Numbered from the stretch's first letter, positions 20,233 through 30,317 are shown. The stretch is DNA of 64,000 nt from Microbacterium sp. T2.11-28 (GCF_950097975.1 NZ_CATNHF010000001.1:62001-126000); one strand, 5' to 3'. Notes: generated by a model not told the origin, from the sequence alone. Numbers and translations: made by a program.

Positions 20233-20793
20233 TCAGCGACCGTCCGGCGCCCCGGCCGGCGGGATGGGCCGGCTCATCTCGATCTCCGGACCGATGCTGC
20301 TCGTGAACGCGACGCCGGTGGGTGCGAATCCCGCTTTCCGGTAGGCGCCCTGCGCACGGGCGTTGTCGGCGTGCACGTCGAGGGTGAGGGCGTCCGCGCC
20401 CCGCGCCGCGGCCCAGGCGGCGGCAGCGTCCAGCAGCGCGCCGAGCACGCCCGTCCCCCGGTGCGACGGCGACACGTACACTCCGACCACATCGGCGCGG
20501 GGAGCGAGCACGACGCGGTCCAGGTGATCCCGGGCGCCTGTCTCCCGCATCAGCACGGTCGCCGTCCCGACCCAGCGGGCGCCGGTGTCGGCGACGAACT
20601 GCGCGGCGTCCTCCCCCAGGGCCGCACCGGCGGTGCGCTGGCGCCAGAACGACTCGTCGCGGGCGAGCTCCTCCGCCGATGTGGTGAGGAACGCGATTCC
20701 CGCCGCGGGGTCGGCCACCGCCTCCAGGCGCAGGTCGCGCACGGCAGCCCATTCGTGGAGCCGCACCCGGCGCGCCGTGGGCGGCGGGGTCAC
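20233..20793 (-). CDS. GNAT-family N-acetyltransferase
   Basis: 186 residues from a GTG at 20793, 13 nt downstream of aroB. The acetyl-CoA loop is seen in VVGVYVSPSHRGTGVLGALL, followed by ALTLDVHADNARAQGAYRKAGFAPTGV, the typical motif A and B of GNATs. The substrate cannot be told. Its place at the end of the aro operon is not part of the usual shikimate cluster and looks like an accessory addition. Confidence 0.85.
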   Translation of the reverse strand: MTPPPTARRVRLHEWAAVRDLRLEAVADPAAGIAFLTTSAEELARDESFWRQRTAGAALGEDAAQFVADTGARWVGTATVLMRETGARDHLDRVVLAPRADVVGVYVSPSHRGTGVLGALLDAAAAWAAARGADALTLDVHADNARAQGAYRKAGFAPTGVAFTSSIGPEIEMSRPIPPAGAPDGR

Positions 20794-20806
20794 CGCCGCG
20801 GCCCCG

Positions 20807-21895
20807 TCACTGGCCGACCTCCTGGTAGGCGGCGAACAGCAGCGACTCGTCGGGGGCCTGCAGGACCGTCGGCTTGCCGATGTCGTCGAGCACGATGAAG
20901 CGCAGCATCGAGCCGCGCGTCTTCTTGTCGCGCTGCATCGTGGCCAGGAGCTGGTTCCACGCGCCGACACGGTAGCTCGTCGGAAGGCCCAGCAGCTCGA
21001 GGATGTCGCGGTGTCGCTGCGCCGCCGCATCGGAGAGCCGGCCCGCCAGGCGCGAGAGCTCGGCGGCGAACAGCATGCCCACCGAGATCGCGGCGCCGTG
21101 GCGCCAGCGGTAGCGTTCGGCGTGCTCGATGGCGTGGCCCAGGGTGTGGCCGTAGTTGAGCACCTCCCGCAGCCCCGCCTCGCGCAGGTCCTCCCCCACC
21201 ACGCGGGCCTTCATGTCGATGGCCAGCTCGATGCAGCGGCGGAACGCGTCGCTGTGCGGATCGACGACGGCCACGGGGTCGGCTTCGATGAGGTCGAGGA
21301 TCTCGGGGTACCAGATGAAGCCGGCCTTGACGACCTCGGCGAACCCGGCCACCCTCTCGTTCTCGGAGAGCGAGTCGAGGAGGTCCAGGTCGCAGATCAC
21401 GGCCCGCGGCGGCCAGAACGCTCCCACCAGGTTCTTGCCCTCGGCGGTGTTGATACCGGTCTTCCCGCCGACTGCGGCATCCACCATGCCCAGCACCGTC
21501 GTCGGCACCTGGACGAGCGCGACGCCGCGCAGCCAGGTCGCGGCGACGAACCCCGCGAGGTCGGTCACCGCTCCCCCGCCGAAGCCCACGACGGCGTCGG
21601 TGCGGGTGAAGTCCGCCTGACCCATCACCTGCCAGCAGAACGCGGCCACCTCGACGCGCTTGCCCTGCTCGGCGTCGGGGATCTCGGCGAGGAGCACCTG
21701 ACGGGCGGCGCCGTGCGAGCGGCTCAGCGTCTCGCGCAGGTCGGCGGCCTGGGCGGCCAGCGTCGGCGGGTGCACGATGAGCACCTTGCGGGCCGACTCG
21801 GGCAGGGCGTCGCCGATGAGGGGCAGGATGCCGCGCCCGACGATGACGTCGTACGGCTGCTCGCCCGCGACGGTGATGACGGTGTTCTCGGTCAC
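20807..21895 (-). CDS. aroB: 3-dehydroquinate synthase
   Basis: 362 residues, full length. Converts DAHP to 3-dehydroquinate with NAD and a divalent metal. GFGGGAVTDLAGFVAATWLRG, VPTTVLGMVDAAVGGKTGIN and the metal-binding NYGHTLGHAIEH are all intact. GTG start overlapping the aroK stop as GTGA. Confidence 0.97.
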   Translation of the reverse strand: MTENTVITVAGEQPYDVIVGRGILPLIGDALPESARKVLIVHPPTLAAQAADLRETLSRSHGAARQVLLAEIPDAEQGKRVEVAAFCWQVMGQADFTRTDAVVGFGGGAVTDLAGFVAATWLRGVALVQVPTTVLGMVDAAVGGKTGINTAEGKNLVGAFWPPRAVICDLDLLDSLSENERVAGFAEVVKAGFIWYPEILDLIEADPVAVVDPHSDAFRRCIELAIDMKARVVGEDLREAGLREVLNYGHTLGHAIEHAERYRWRHGAAISVGMLFAAELSRLAGRLSDAAAQRHRDILELLGLPTSYRVGAWNQLLATMQRDKKTRGSMLRFIVLDDIGKPTVLQAPDESLLFAAYQEVGQ

Positions 21896-22455
21896 GACTG
21901 CTCTCCTGTGTCGGGCTGCGGGGGTCTGTCCGCCCCTGCGGATCTGTCGGGCGCCGTGGAGCGCGCCCAGTGCACGATGGCGTCGACGACCTCCTGCAGC
22001 GGACCGGCCGACGTGTCGAAGACGACGTCCGCGAGACGCTCGTACACCGCGCGTCGCGATTCGAAGACCGCGGTCCAGCGGGCGACCGCGTCGGCGCCCT
22101 GCAGGAGCGGACGCCGGGTCCCGCGGATGCGCGACTCGATGGTCTGCGGCCCGACCGTGAGCAGCACGACGCGGTGTCCCGCGAGATCCCGCTGGGTGTC
22201 GGCGTCGAGGATCGCCCCGCCGCCGAGGGCCACGACTCCGCCGCGGTCCAGCGAGGCGCGGACGGCCTCGCGCTCGAGGGCGCGGAAGTGGGCCTCGCCG
22301 TGATCGCGGAAGAGGTCCTCGATGGGACCGTGCGCGCGCACGACGGCGGCGTCGCTGTCGGAGAAGGGCTGGCCGAGGGCGCGCGCGACGCGCTTGCCGA
22401 TGCTCGTCTTCCCGGCCCCCATGGGACCGATAAGGACGATCGCGGGGCTCGTCAT
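21892..22455 (-). CDS. aroK: shikimate kinase
   Basis: 187 residues. P-loop [15 protein letters not shown], shikimate-binding [15 protein letters not shown] and the lid [10 protein letters not shown]. Phosphorylates shikimate at the 3-hydroxyl. A proline/aspartate-rich tail of about 15 residues follows the kinase fold. ATGA overlap with aroC. Confidence 0.96.
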   Translation of the reverse strand: MTSPAIVLIGPMGAGKTSIGKRVARALGQPFSDSDAAVVRAHGPIEDLFRDHGEAHFRALEREAVRASLDRGGVVALGGGAILDADTQRDLAGHRVVLLTVGPQTIESRIRGTRRPLLQGADAVARWTAVFESRRAVYERLADVVFDTSAGPLQEVVDAIVHWARSTAPDRSAGADRPPQPDTGEQS

Positions 22456-23663
22456 CCGTGTGCGGCGTCGCTGATCGGCGACGTCGCGAGGTTCGCCGGG
22501 ATCGCGGCGAGGTACCCCTCGAGGTTGCGGCGGGTCTCCGCGACGCTGTCGCCGCCGAACTTCTCGAGCACGACCTCGGCGAGCGTCAGGGCGACCATCG
22601 CCTCGGCGACGACGCCGGCAGCCGGGACGGCGCAGACGTCGGAGCGCTGATGGTGCGCGGTGGCGGCCTCGCCGGTGGACACGTCGATCGTGCGCAGCGC
22701 ATGAGGGACCGTCGCGATCGGCTTCATGCCGGCACGCACCCGCAGGACCGTCCCCGTCGACATCCCGCCCTCGGTGCCGCCGGCCTTGTCGGTGGCGCGG
22801 GCGATGCCGCTGTCGCTGGCGAACAGCTCGTCGTGCGCGGCGGAGCCGCGGCGGCGCGTGGTCTCGAAGCCGTCTCCGACCTCCACGCCCTTGATGGCCT
22901 GGATGCTCATGAGCGCCTGCGCCAGTTTGGCGTCCAGTCGGCGGTCCCACTGCACGTGGGAGCCTAGCCCCGGCGGCAGGCCGTAGGCGAGCACCTCCAC
23001 GATCCCCCCGAGCGTGTCGCCGTCCTTGCGGGCGGCGTCGACTTCGGCGACCATCGCGGCGCTCGTGTCGGCGTCGAAGCACCGGAGCGGGTCGGCGTCC
23101 AGCGCATCGACATCGTCGGGCGTCGGGAGCGCCGCCGCGTCGGGAACGCGCACCGGGCCGATCGAGAGGGTGTGGCTGACGAGGCGGATGCCGAGCTCGC
23201 TCAGGAAGGCGCGGGCGACCGCTCCGAGCGCCACGCGGGCGGCGGTCTCACGGGCGCTCGCCCGCTCGAGGATCGGGCGGGCTTCGTCGAAGCCGTACTT
23301 CTGCATCCCGACGAGGTCGGCGTGCCCCGGGCGGGGACGGGTGAGGGCGGCCGAGCGGCCGCGGGACTTCTCGGTGAGCTCGACCGGCTCGGGGCTCATG
23401 ACCTCGATCCACTTCGGCCACTCGGTGTTGCCGATGCGCAGGGCGATGGGGCTCCCGAGGCTCAGGCCGTGTCGCACGCCGGCCGAGATCGTGAGCTCGT
23501 CCTCCTCGAACTTCATCCGCGAACCGCGGCCGTAGCCGAGCTTCCGGCGCGCGAGATCTGCCTGGATGGCGGCGCGCGAGACGGGGACGCCGGCGGGCAG
23601 TCCCTCCATGAGGGCGACGAGTTCGGGGCCGTGCGATTCGCCGGCCGTGAGCACGCGGAGCAT
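22452..23663 (-). CDS. aroC: chorismate synthase
   Basis: 403 residues. FMN-dependent formation of chorismate from EPSP. Begins [21 protein letters not shown] and keeps [29 protein letters not shown] and [19 protein letters not shown], the three family signatures. GGGAGGATAG before the ATG is a strong ribosome site. It follows aroE by 4 nt. aroA and aroG are not in this window. Confidence 0.97.
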   Translation of the reverse strand: MLRVLTAGESHGPELVALMEGLPAGVPVSRAAIQADLARRKLGYGRGSRMKFEEDELTISAGVRHGLSLGSPIALRIGNTEWPKWIEVMSPEPVELTEKSRGRSAALTRPRPGHADLVGMQKYGFDEARPILERASARETAARVALGAVARAFLSELGIRLVSHTLSIGPVRVPDAAALPTPDDVDALDADPLRCFDADTSAAMVAEVDAARKDGDTLGGIVEVLAYGLPPGLGSHVQWDRRLDAKLAQALMSIQAIKGVEVGDGFETTRRRGSAAHDELFASDSGIARATDKAGGTEGGMSTGTVLRVRAGMKPIATVPHALRTIDVSTGEAATAHHQRSDVCAVPAAGVVAEAMVALTLAEVVLEKFGGDSVAETRRNLEGYLAAIPANLATSPISDAAHG

Positions 23664-23667
23664 TCGA

Positions 23668-24498
23668 CTATCCTCCCACGAGCGCGCGCCGCATGACGGC
23701 CACGACGGCCTGCTCGTCCGGCAGCGGCTCGGTCACGTCCGCGGTCGCGAAGATGCGGATCTGCAGCACCGCCTGATGCAGCAGCATGCCCTCGCCGCTC
23801 ACCGCGCGCAGCCCCGCGTCCTGCCAGGCCGACGCCAGCACCGTGGGCCAGTGCCCGTAGACCACGTCGAAGAGGACGCCCCCGGCTGCCGCGAGGCTCT
23901 CGGCGACGTCCGACCCGACCGGTGCGTCGCCGGGAAGGGTCGCGAGGGTGAGCGGATGCGGCCGATGGAAGCGGGCGGTGAGCGGAGCCGCGTCCACCGC
24001 CACCCCGAGCCGGTCGCCGAGCGCCCGCAGCCCTGCGATCGCGTTGGGCCGGCGGGCGACGACGTCGACGAGGCCGACGCCCCACTCCGCGAGCGCGACC
24101 AGGGCCGACGTCGCCGTCGCGCCGGCGCCGACGATGCGGGCCGACGCGGGTCGCTCGATCCCGGCCTCCTCCAGTGCACGGATGATGCCGCCGACGTCGG
24201 TGTTGAACGCGCGACGCCGACCCTCGGTCAGCAGCAGGGTGTTGCCCGCGCCGGTCAGCTCGGTGCGGGTGTCGCGCTCGTCGGCGACCGCATGCACGGC
24301 GGTCTTGAGCGGCATCGTGCACGACAGGCCCCGGACGTCCGGCCCGAGGCTCGACAGCTCACGCGCGAAGTCGGCCTCCGCGACGCGTCTGCGGCCGTAG
24401 GTCCAGTCCTCCCAGCCGAGTTCGGCGTAGGCGGCGGTGTGCAGCGCCGGCGAGAGGCTGTGGTCGATGGGGTCGCCCCACACCTCGAGTGCGGGCAT
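23668..24498 (-). CDS. aroE: shikimate dehydrogenase
   Basis: 276 residues. Reduces 3-dehydroshikimate. N-terminal [15 protein letters not shown], catalytic Lys in [11 protein letters not shown], catalytic Asp in [13 protein letters not shown], and nucleotide loop [13 protein letters not shown], whose third Gly of the common GAGGAA is replaced. That variant is seen in actinobacterial members of the family. It lies 3 nt from mltG. NADP preference is expected from the family, not shown here. Confidence 0.94.
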   Translation of the reverse strand: MPALEVWGDPIDHSLSPALHTAAYAELGWEDWTYGRRRVAEADFARELSSLGPDVRGLSCTMPLKTAVHAVADERDTRTELTGAGNTLLLTEGRRRAFNTDVGGIIRALEEAGIERPASARIVGAGATATSALVALAEWGVGLVDVVARRPNAIAGLRALGDRLGVAVDAAPLTARFHRPHPLTLATLPGDAPVGSDVAESLAAAGGVLFDVVYGHWPTVLASAWQDAGLRAVSGEGMLLHQAVLQIRIFATADVTEPLPDEQAVVAVMRRALVGG

Positions 24499-24501
24499 GC
24501 C

Positions 24502-26028
24502 TCAGCAGCCGCTGTCGGGGTTGTCGGCGCACCACGCCTGCCACTGCTCCACGGCCTGGAGGTGCTCGCTGTAGGTGTGGGTGAACACCGTCTCGCCGGT
24601 GTCGAGGTTGACCGTCACGAAGTAGAGCCACGGACCGTCGGCCGGCTCCATGGCCGCCTTGATCGCGGTGTCACCCGGGTTGGCGATGGGGCCGATCGGC
24701 AGGCCCTCGTGGACGTAGGTGTTCCACGGGTTGTCGTCCTCGAGCGCCTCGGCGGAGGAGCTGACGGTGCCGTCGTGCATCTCGCCGTAGCCATACTGCG
24801 CGGTCGAGTCCATCTGGAGCTTGCCGAAGGTCTCGTCGTTGGACGGGTCGAGCCGGTTCTGGATGACCCGCGACACCTTGTAGAAGTCGTCCTCGAAGCG
24901 GGCCTCCCGCTCGATGATCGATGCGATGGTGAGGATCTCGCCGCGCCGGTCCTCGGGGACCCCGGCCGCGTCGAGCGACGTGACGGTCCGGTCCACGAGC
25001 GTGCGGATCACGTCGGCCGCGGTGACGTCGGGGTTGAACGTGTAGGTCGCGGGGAAGAGCCATCCCTCGAGGCTGTCGGCATCCACCCCGTAGTCCGAGG
25101 GGTCCGCGACAGCGGCCTCGAAGTCCTCCAGCGGAATGCCCGTGCCGTCCGACAGCAGCGGCAGCGACTGCGCGACGGTCAGCCCTTCGCGCAGCTGCGC
25201 GGTGTTCTCCAGCTTGCTGGCCGGGTCCTCCAGGGCCTCCAGCGCCGCCTCGGACGTCATCTGCAGCTGCAGCTGGTACGCGCCCGGGTGGAAGGTCGTC
25301 GTGACGGCGTTGGCGATGAGGTAGTCGTAGAACGCCTCGGGCGTCTTGGTCACACCGGCTTCGAACAGGGTGGTCGAGATCGAGGATCCGGTGTCGCCGT
25401 CGACGATGGTGACGACCGCCTCGCCGTTGGCGAGCCCCGCCTCGTAGTCCTTCGGCTCCTCCCAGCCCATGAAGGCCCGGATCTTGTCCTCGTAGGTGAC
25501 CCACACGTAGCTGCCGCCGGCGACGATGCCGCCGATGATGGCGAGCACGACGCCGAGCACGACCCAGCCGGCAATCCGGCTCTTGCGGCGATCCCGCGCG
25601 TGCTGCGTGTCGGGAGCGTGGGGGTCGACGACGACGGCCTCCTCGCCGAACAGCGCATCGATCGTCGCCGGGGTCCGGCGCGGGCCGGGGGCCGGCTCGG
25701 TGGCGACCGAGGAGCCCCGGCGTGCCCCCGGAGCGGCGCCCGCAGGCACGAGCGCGGCGTCGTCGGCGGGGGCGGTGTCCGTCTCGGGGATGCCGCGATC
25801 CGCCGCGGCCGATCGCGGTGCGGGGGTGCCGCTGGCGTCCCGCGCGTCACCCGCGGGCGCCGCCGCAGGTCCCGACGAGGCCGCCGCGGCCTCGCGTGCG
25901 GCGCGACGGCTCAGCGGGGCGGGGTCCTCGGGTGCGGCATCGGACGACGACGTCCGTCGCTGCGGAGGCGAGGGGAGTTTGCCGAACAGGTCTGCGAACT
26001 GATCGTCGGAGGACGGGTTCTCGGGCAT
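24502..26028 (-). CDS. mltG: endolytic murein transglycosylase MltG
   Basis: 508 residues. The first 155 or so are cytoplasmic and rich in Ala, Pro, Arg and acid residues; one transmembrane helix follows (IAGWVVLGVVLAIIGGIVAGG), then the extracellular YceG domain. The catalytic Glu is E373 in TIASIIEREARF; the LQMDSTAQYGYG and GLPIGPIANPGDTAI motifs of the family are present. Cuts nascent glycan strands and so sets their length. TGATG overlap with ruvX. The long disordered cytoplasmic tail is typical for Actinomycetota. Confidence 0.95.
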   Translation of the reverse strand: MPENPSSDDQFADLFGKLPSPPQRRTSSSDAAPEDPAPLSRRAAREAAAASSGPAAAPAGDARDASGTPAPRSAAADRGIPETDTAPADDAALVPAGAAPGARRGSSVATEPAPGPRRTPATIDALFGEEAVVVDPHAPDTQHARDRRKSRIAGWVVLGVVLAIIGGIVAGGSYVWVTYEDKIRAFMGWEEPKDYEAGLANGEAVVTIVDGDTGSSISTTLFEAGVTKTPEAFYDYLIANAVTTTFHPGAYQLQLQMTSEAALEALEDPASKLENTAQLREGLTVAQSLPLLSDGTGIPLEDFEAAVADPSDYGVDADSLEGWLFPATYTFNPDVTAADVIRTLVDRTVTSLDAAGVPEDRRGEILTIASIIEREARFEDDFYKVSRVIQNRLDPSNDETFGKLQMDSTAQYGYGEMHDGTVSSSAEALEDDNPWNTYVHEGLPIGPIANPGDTAIKAAMEPADGPWLYFVTVNLDTGETVFTHTYSEHLQAVEQWQAWCADNPDSGC

Positions 26029-26498
26029 CAGACGGGCTCCGGGGGGTTATGGAGGGCGCCGGCCGGGATGCCGGTGCTCTTCTCGACGTCGATCGCCTGC
26101 TGGAGGAGGACGACCGCGGCGACCTGGTCGACAAGCTTACGAGACGAACGCTGAGATCTCCCGGAGTCACGCAGGGCCGCGTGCGCGGACACGGTGCTCA
26201 GGCGCTCGTCCACGAGGCGGATCGGGAGTCCCGAGGCGGCGGCGATCTCGCCGGCGACCGCACGGGCATCGGCCGTCGAGGCGGTCTCACCGCCGTTCAG
26301 GCTGATCGGCAGGCCGACGAGGATCTCGAACGCCTCGTACTCCGCGGCGAGCTCGGCGATGCGTCGCACCGTGCCCGCGCCACGGGGAACCGTCTCGACC
26401 GGCACCGCCAGCATGCCGTCCCGGTCGCACCGCGCGACGCCGACGCGTGCCTTCCCGACGTCCACGCCGAGACGCACACCGCGTCGGAAACCGCTCAC
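26028..26498 (-). CDS. ruvX: Holliday junction resolvase-like protein RuvX (YqgF)
   Basis: 156 residues, RNase H fold. LGVDVGKARVGVARCD carries the first catalytic Asp, LVGLPISLNGGET the second strand, and VDERLSTVSAHAALRDSG the conserved Glu region. Proposed roles are pre-16S rRNA 5' processing (as in E. coli) or junction cleavage. GTG at 26498 overlaps the alaS stop as GTGA. Confidence 0.94.
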   Translation of the reverse strand: MSGFRRGVRLGVDVGKARVGVARCDRDGMLAVPVETVPRGAGTVRRIAELAAEYEAFEILVGLPISLNGGETASTADARAVAGEIAAASGLPIRLVDERLSTVSAHAALRDSGRSQRSSRKLVDQVAAVVLLQQAIDVEKSTGIPAGALHNPPEPV

Positions 26499-29161
26499 GC
26501 GCCCGCGTTCTCCAGCTGCGCGACGATGCTCGCCAGCGCCGCCGGAAGCGCGGCCGGGTCGGTCCCGCCACCCTGGGCGACGTCGTCGCGGCCGCCGCCT
26601 CCGCCGCCGAGCACGCTCGCCGCAGCCTTCGCGAGCACGCCCGCCTTCGCGCCCGCCCGGCGCGCGGCGTCGTTGGTGGCGACGATGACGACAGGCCGCT
26701 CCCCCACCTGGGCTCCGAGCGCCACGACGGCCGCCTCGGCGCCGAGCCGGTCCCGCAGCTGCAGGGCGAGGGAGCGCACGTCGTCGGCGGAGCCCACCAC
26801 GCCGATGCTCTGGGCCACCACCCGCTGGTCTCCCGCGCGCTGCGCGGTCTCCACCAGGGCGGGCAGGCGATCGCCAAGGGCCTTCGCCTCGAACTGGGCG
26901 ATCTTCTTCTCGGCGGCCTTGAGGTTCGCCTGCAGCTCCGCGATCCGGGCGGGCAGCTGCTCGCGCGGAGCCTTCAGGTGCGAGGTCAGCTGCGAGACGA
27001 TCGCCCGCTCCGCAGCGAGCTCGCGGAACGCGTCGAGGCCGACGAGCGCCTCGACGCGGCGGTTGGACGCGCCGACCGACGACTCGCCGATGAGGCTGAT
27101 CAGGCCGACCTCGGCGCTGCGGCCCACGTGGGTGCCCGCGCAGAGCTCCCGCGACCAGGGCCCGCCGATGTCGACCATGCGGACGGTCTCGCCGTACTTC
27201 TCGCCGAACAGCGCCATGGCGCCGAGGGCCTTCGCCTCGTCCAGCGGCATGACCCTCGTGGTCACCTCGAGGTTGTCCCGCACCGCGTTGTTGGCGATCT
27301 CCTCGATCTCGCTCTTGGTGGCGTCGGACAGCGCCTGGCCCCACGCGAAGTCGAAGCGCATGTAGCCGGCGCGGTTGAGCGATCCGGCCTGCGTCGCGCT
27401 CTTGCCGAGCGTGTCGCGCAGCGCGGCGTGGACGAGATGGGTCGCCGAGTGCGCCTGCTGCGCGGCGCGGCGGTTCACCGCGTCGACGACGGTGGTGGCC
27501 GGCTGGCCCACCCCGACCTCGCCGCTGGTGACCTCCACGGTGTGGCTGACGAGACCCGCGACGGGCTTCTGGACGTCGAGGACCTCCAGCTCGAAGCCGG
27601 GCCCCACGATCACGCCCTTGTCGGCGACCTGTCCGCCGGACTCCGCGTACAGGGCGGTCTCGGCGACGATGACCTCCGCGATCTGTCCCTGCACGGCGCG
27701 CTGCACCGGGAGGCCGTCGACGAGCAGGCCCAGGACGGTCGACTCGGTCTCGAGGTCCGTGTAGCCGGTGAAGACGGTCTCCCCCTGCGCGCGCAGGTCG
27801 CGATACACGCTCGTGTCGGCGAGGGCGCGCTTGCGCGAACGGGCATCCGCCTTGGCCCGCGCCCGCTGCTCCTGCATGAGGCTGTCGAACGCGGTGCGGT
27901 CGACCGTCAGGCCCGCCTCCTCGACGATCTCCATGGTGAGGTCGATCGGGAAGCCGTAGGTGTCGTGCAGCAGGAACGCCTCGCTGCCGGTGAGCTGCGA
28001 GCCGCCGTCGCGGCGCGTCCGCGCCACCGATTCGTCGAGAAGCTCGGAACCGGCGGCCAGCGTCCGCAGGAACGTCGCCTCCTCGGCCAGCGCGTACTGC
28101 GACAGGCGCTCGTAGTCGGCCTCCACGACGGGGTAGGCCTCCTTCATGGCGTCGCGCGACGCCGCGAACAGCTCGGCGAACGTCGGTCCCTCGACGCCGA
28201 GGAGACGCATCGCGCGGATCGCGCGACGCATGAGCCGCCGCAGGATGTAGCCGCGGCCCTCGTTGGAGGGCGTCACGCCGTCCGAGAGCAGCATGAGCGA
28301 GGACCGCACGTGATCGGCGATCACGCGGAAGCGGACGTCGTCCTCGTGGTTCGCTCCGTAGGTCTTGCCCGACAGGGCCACCGCGCGGTCGAGGACCGGA
28401 CGCACCTGGTCGGTCTCGTACATGTTGTCGACGCCCTGCTTGATGAAGGCGATCCGCTCGAGGCCCATGCCGGTGTCGACGTTCTTCGCCGGCAGCTCGC
28501 CGACGATGGTGAAGTCGTACTTGGAGCGCACGTCGGCGATCTCGTACTGCATGAACACGAGGTTCCAGATCTCCACGTAGCGGTCGTCGTCGGTCGCCGG
28601 TCCGCCGTCGATGCCGTACTCCGGGCCGCGGTCGAAGAAGATCTCGGAGCAGGGACCCGCGGGGCCGGGAAGCCCCGTCGTCCAGTAGTTGGTGTCCTTG
28701 CCGAGCCGCTGGATGCGCTCCTCGGGGAGGTCCGTGAGGCTGAGCCACAGGTCGTGGGCCTCATCGTCCTCCTCGTACACGGTGACCCAGAGGTCCTTCG
28801 GGTCGAACCCGAGGCCGCCGTCCGCCTCGGACGAGGTCAGCAGCTCCCACGCGTACCGGATGGCGCCTTCCTTGAAGTAGTCGCCGAACGACCAGTTGCC
28901 GAGCATCTGGAAGAACGTGCCGTGGCGCGGCGTCTTCCCGACCTCCTCGATGTCGTTCGTCCGGATGCACTTCTGGTTGTCGGCTGCGCGCGGGAACGGG
29001 GCGGGCACGTCGCCGCTCAGGTACGGGATGAAGGGCACCATGCCGGCGATCGTGAACAGGAGTGCGGGGTCGTCGGTGACGAGCGAGGCCGAGGGCACGA
29101 TCGTGTGACCGTTCTTCTCGAAGTAATCGAGGTAGCGCTGCGCGATCTCGGCGGTCTTCAT
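26495..29161 (-). CDS. alaS: alanyl-tRNA synthetase
   Basis: 888 residues from the ATG at 29161 (MKTAEIAQRYLDYFEKNGH), preceded by GAGGAC. A much longer upstream open frame is noise. N-terminal class II catalytic core, editing domain with HSATHLVHAALR, and C-terminal C-Ala domain ending in a Gly-rich linker and DPAALPAALASIVAQLENAGA. Charges tRNA-Ala. Head of the alaS-ruvX-mltG-aroECKB operon. Confidence 0.98.
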   Translation of the reverse strand: MKTAEIAQRYLDYFEKNGHTIVPSASLVTDDPALLFTIAGMVPFIPYLSGDVPAPFPRAADNQKCIRTNDIEEVGKTPRHGTFFQMLGNWSFGDYFKEGAIRYAWELLTSSEADGGLGFDPKDLWVTVYEEDDEAHDLWLSLTDLPEERIQRLGKDTNYWTTGLPGPAGPCSEIFFDRGPEYGIDGGPATDDDRYVEIWNLVFMQYEIADVRSKYDFTIVGELPAKNVDTGMGLERIAFIKQGVDNMYETDQVRPVLDRAVALSGKTYGANHEDDVRFRVIADHVRSSLMLLSDGVTPSNEGRGYILRRLMRRAIRAMRLLGVEGPTFAELFAASRDAMKEAYPVVEADYERLSQYALAEEATFLRTLAAGSELLDESVARTRRDGGSQLTGSEAFLLHDTYGFPIDLTMEIVEEAGLTVDRTAFDSLMQEQRARAKADARSRKRALADTSVYRDLRAQGETVFTGYTDLETESTVLGLLVDGLPVQRAVQGQIAEVIVAETALYAESGGQVADKGVIVGPGFELEVLDVQKPVAGLVSHTVEVTSGEVGVGQPATTVVDAVNRRAAQQAHSATHLVHAALRDTLGKSATQAGSLNRAGYMRFDFAWGQALSDATKSEIEEIANNAVRDNLEVTTRVMPLDEAKALGAMALFGEKYGETVRMVDIGGPWSRELCAGTHVGRSAEVGLISLIGESSVGASNRRVEALVGLDAFRELAAERAIVSQLTSHLKAPREQLPARIAELQANLKAAEKKIAQFEAKALGDRLPALVETAQRAGDQRVVAQSIGVVGSADDVRSLALQLRDRLGAEAAVVALGAQVGERPVVIVATNDAARRAGAKAGVLAKAAASVLGGGGGGRDDVAQGGGTDPAALPAALASIVAQLENAGA

Positions 29162-29222
29162 GGGATGTCCTCGGAGTGCAGGGGTGTGCGCCCGGCCGGG
29201 GCCGGGAGCGACGATCGGGGTG

Positions 29223-29519
29223 TCAGTCGGAGAGGCGGGCGGCGCCGTCTTCGGCGGAGTCGGCCACCGCGTGCGCGGCGTCGGCGACGGCGTCGCGGGC
29301 CGTGTCGAGCGCGTCTCCCGCGGCGGACTTCGCATCCGCGACGAGTCCCTCGATCTTGGCCTCCTGCGCGCGGTACGCGTCGCCGATGCGGTCGGTGAAC
29401 TCGGAGATGCGCGCGTCGACCTCGGCGAGGACCTCGTGCCCGCGCGGGTCCTTGTTGACCAGGTGGGCGGCGATGAAACCGCCGGCGATGCCCAGCACGA
29501 ACCACAGCGCGTTCTTCAT
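29223..29519 (-). CDS. small YtxH/apolipoprotein-like membrane-anchored protein
   Basis: 98 residues starting MKNALWFVLGIAGGFIAAHL, one N-terminal transmembrane helix, then a helical amphipathic region rich in Ala, Asp and Glu (ADAKSAAGDALDTARDAVAD) that looks like 11-residue repeats. The ATG at 29519 is preferred over 29528 because TAACAT ends 7 nt before it, as for other leaderless genes here. Common between rpsD and alaS in Microbacteriaceae. Function unknown; a surface or lipid-associated helix is plausible. Confidence 0.8.
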   Translation of the reverse strand: MKNALWFVLGIAGGFIAAHLVNKDPRGHEVLAEVDARISEFTDRIGDAYRAQEAKIEGLVADAKSAAGDALDTARDAVADAAHAVADSAEDGAARLSD

Positions 29520-29542
29520 GCGTTCCATGTTAGGTGCAAATG

Positions 29543-29580
29543 ACGGAGGGCGCCGGGGTGGTATCCCCGGCGCCCTCCGT
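29543..29580 (-). terminator. strong hairpin terminator after rpsD
   Basis: Perfect 16-bp stem (29543-29558 with 29565-29580, 6-nt loop tggtat), very GC-rich, followed on the minus strand by CATTTG. Ends the rpsD transcript before the small membrane-protein gene. Confidence 0.8.
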
Positions 29581-29651
29581 GCGAGACGAAACGCGCTCAG
29601 CGCGCGGCGCAGCTGTGCTCTCTGCCGCTGCGCGGCGGAACTACGCCCCGC

Positions 29652-30281
29652 TCAGCGCGCGGCGTAGTACTCGACGACGAGCTGCACGTCACCGGTCACG
29701 GGGACCTCGGCGCGCTTCGGGCGGCGCACCAGACGGGCCTGCAGCTTGTCGAGCTCGACCTCGAGGTAGGCCGGGACCGGCGGCAGGACCTCGGCGTGAC
29801 CGCCGGCGGCTGCGACCTGGAAGGGCTCGAGGCCCTCGCTCTTGGCCTTGACGTGGATGAGCTGGCCCGGCTTCACGCGGAACGACGGGCGGTCGACGAG
29901 CTGGCCGTCGACGAGGATGTGGCGGTGCACGACGAGCTGACGGGCCTGCGCCGTGGTGCGGGCGAAGCCCGAGCGCACGACGAGGGCGTCCAGACGCATC
30001 TCGAGCAGCTCGACGAGGTTCTCACCGGTCAGGCCGTCCTGGCGGCGGGCCTCGTTGAAGGTGTTGCGCATCTGCTTCTCGCGGATGCCGTACTGCTCGC
30101 GCAGACGCTGCTTCTCGCGCAGACGGACGGCGTAGTCGCTGTCGGCCTTGCGCTTGGTGCGGCCGTGCTCGCCCGGAGCGTAGGGACGCTTCTCGAGGTA
30201 GCGGGCGGCCTTCGGGGTCAGCGCGACGCCGAGCGCGCGCGAGAGACGGACCTTGCGGCGGTCCTGGGACTTCGTAGCCAC
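29652..30281 (-). CDS. rpsD: 30S ribosomal protein S4
   Basis: 209 residues from GTG 30281 (ATKSQDRRKVRLSRALG), with AGGAAGGAA upstream. S4 binds 16S rRNA early in assembly and contains an S4 RNA-binding domain (LEMRLDALVVRSGFARTTAQARQLVVHRH). It stands alone, away from the rpsM-rpsK-rpoA cluster. The first zinc-finger cysteines of some S4 proteins are absent, so this is the zinc-free form. A hairpin that includes the start codon is listed separately. Confidence 0.97.
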   Translation of the reverse strand: MATKSQDRRKVRLSRALGVALTPKAARYLEKRPYAPGEHGRTKRKADSDYAVRLREKQRLREQYGIREKQMRNTFNEARRQDGLTGENLVELLEMRLDALVVRSGFARTTAQARQLVVHRHILVDGQLVDRPSFRVKPGQLIHVKAKSEGLEPFQVAAAGGHAEVLPPVPAYLEVELDKLQARLVRRPKRAEVPVTGDVQLVVEYYAAR

Positions 30282-30317
30282 GAAGTGTTCCTTCCTGACG
30301 TGGCCGTGCACTTCACG
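30279..30317 (-). promoter_or_regulatory. hairpin enclosing the rpsD start codon
   Basis: On the mRNA, CGUGAAGUG (30317-30309) pairs with CACUUCGUG (30287-30279) over nine bases, two of them G-U. The 3' arm contains the GUG start, and the loop holds the AGGAAGGAA ribosome site. This could let S4, or ribosome occupancy, control initiation. Pairing is read from the sequence; regulation is inference. Confidence 0.45.

Noticed and set aside
29162..29335. N-terminal extension of AlaS
   Set aside because: The frame is open upstream, but the sequence is Pro/Arg/Thr-rich noise and the ATG at 29161 has GAGGA.
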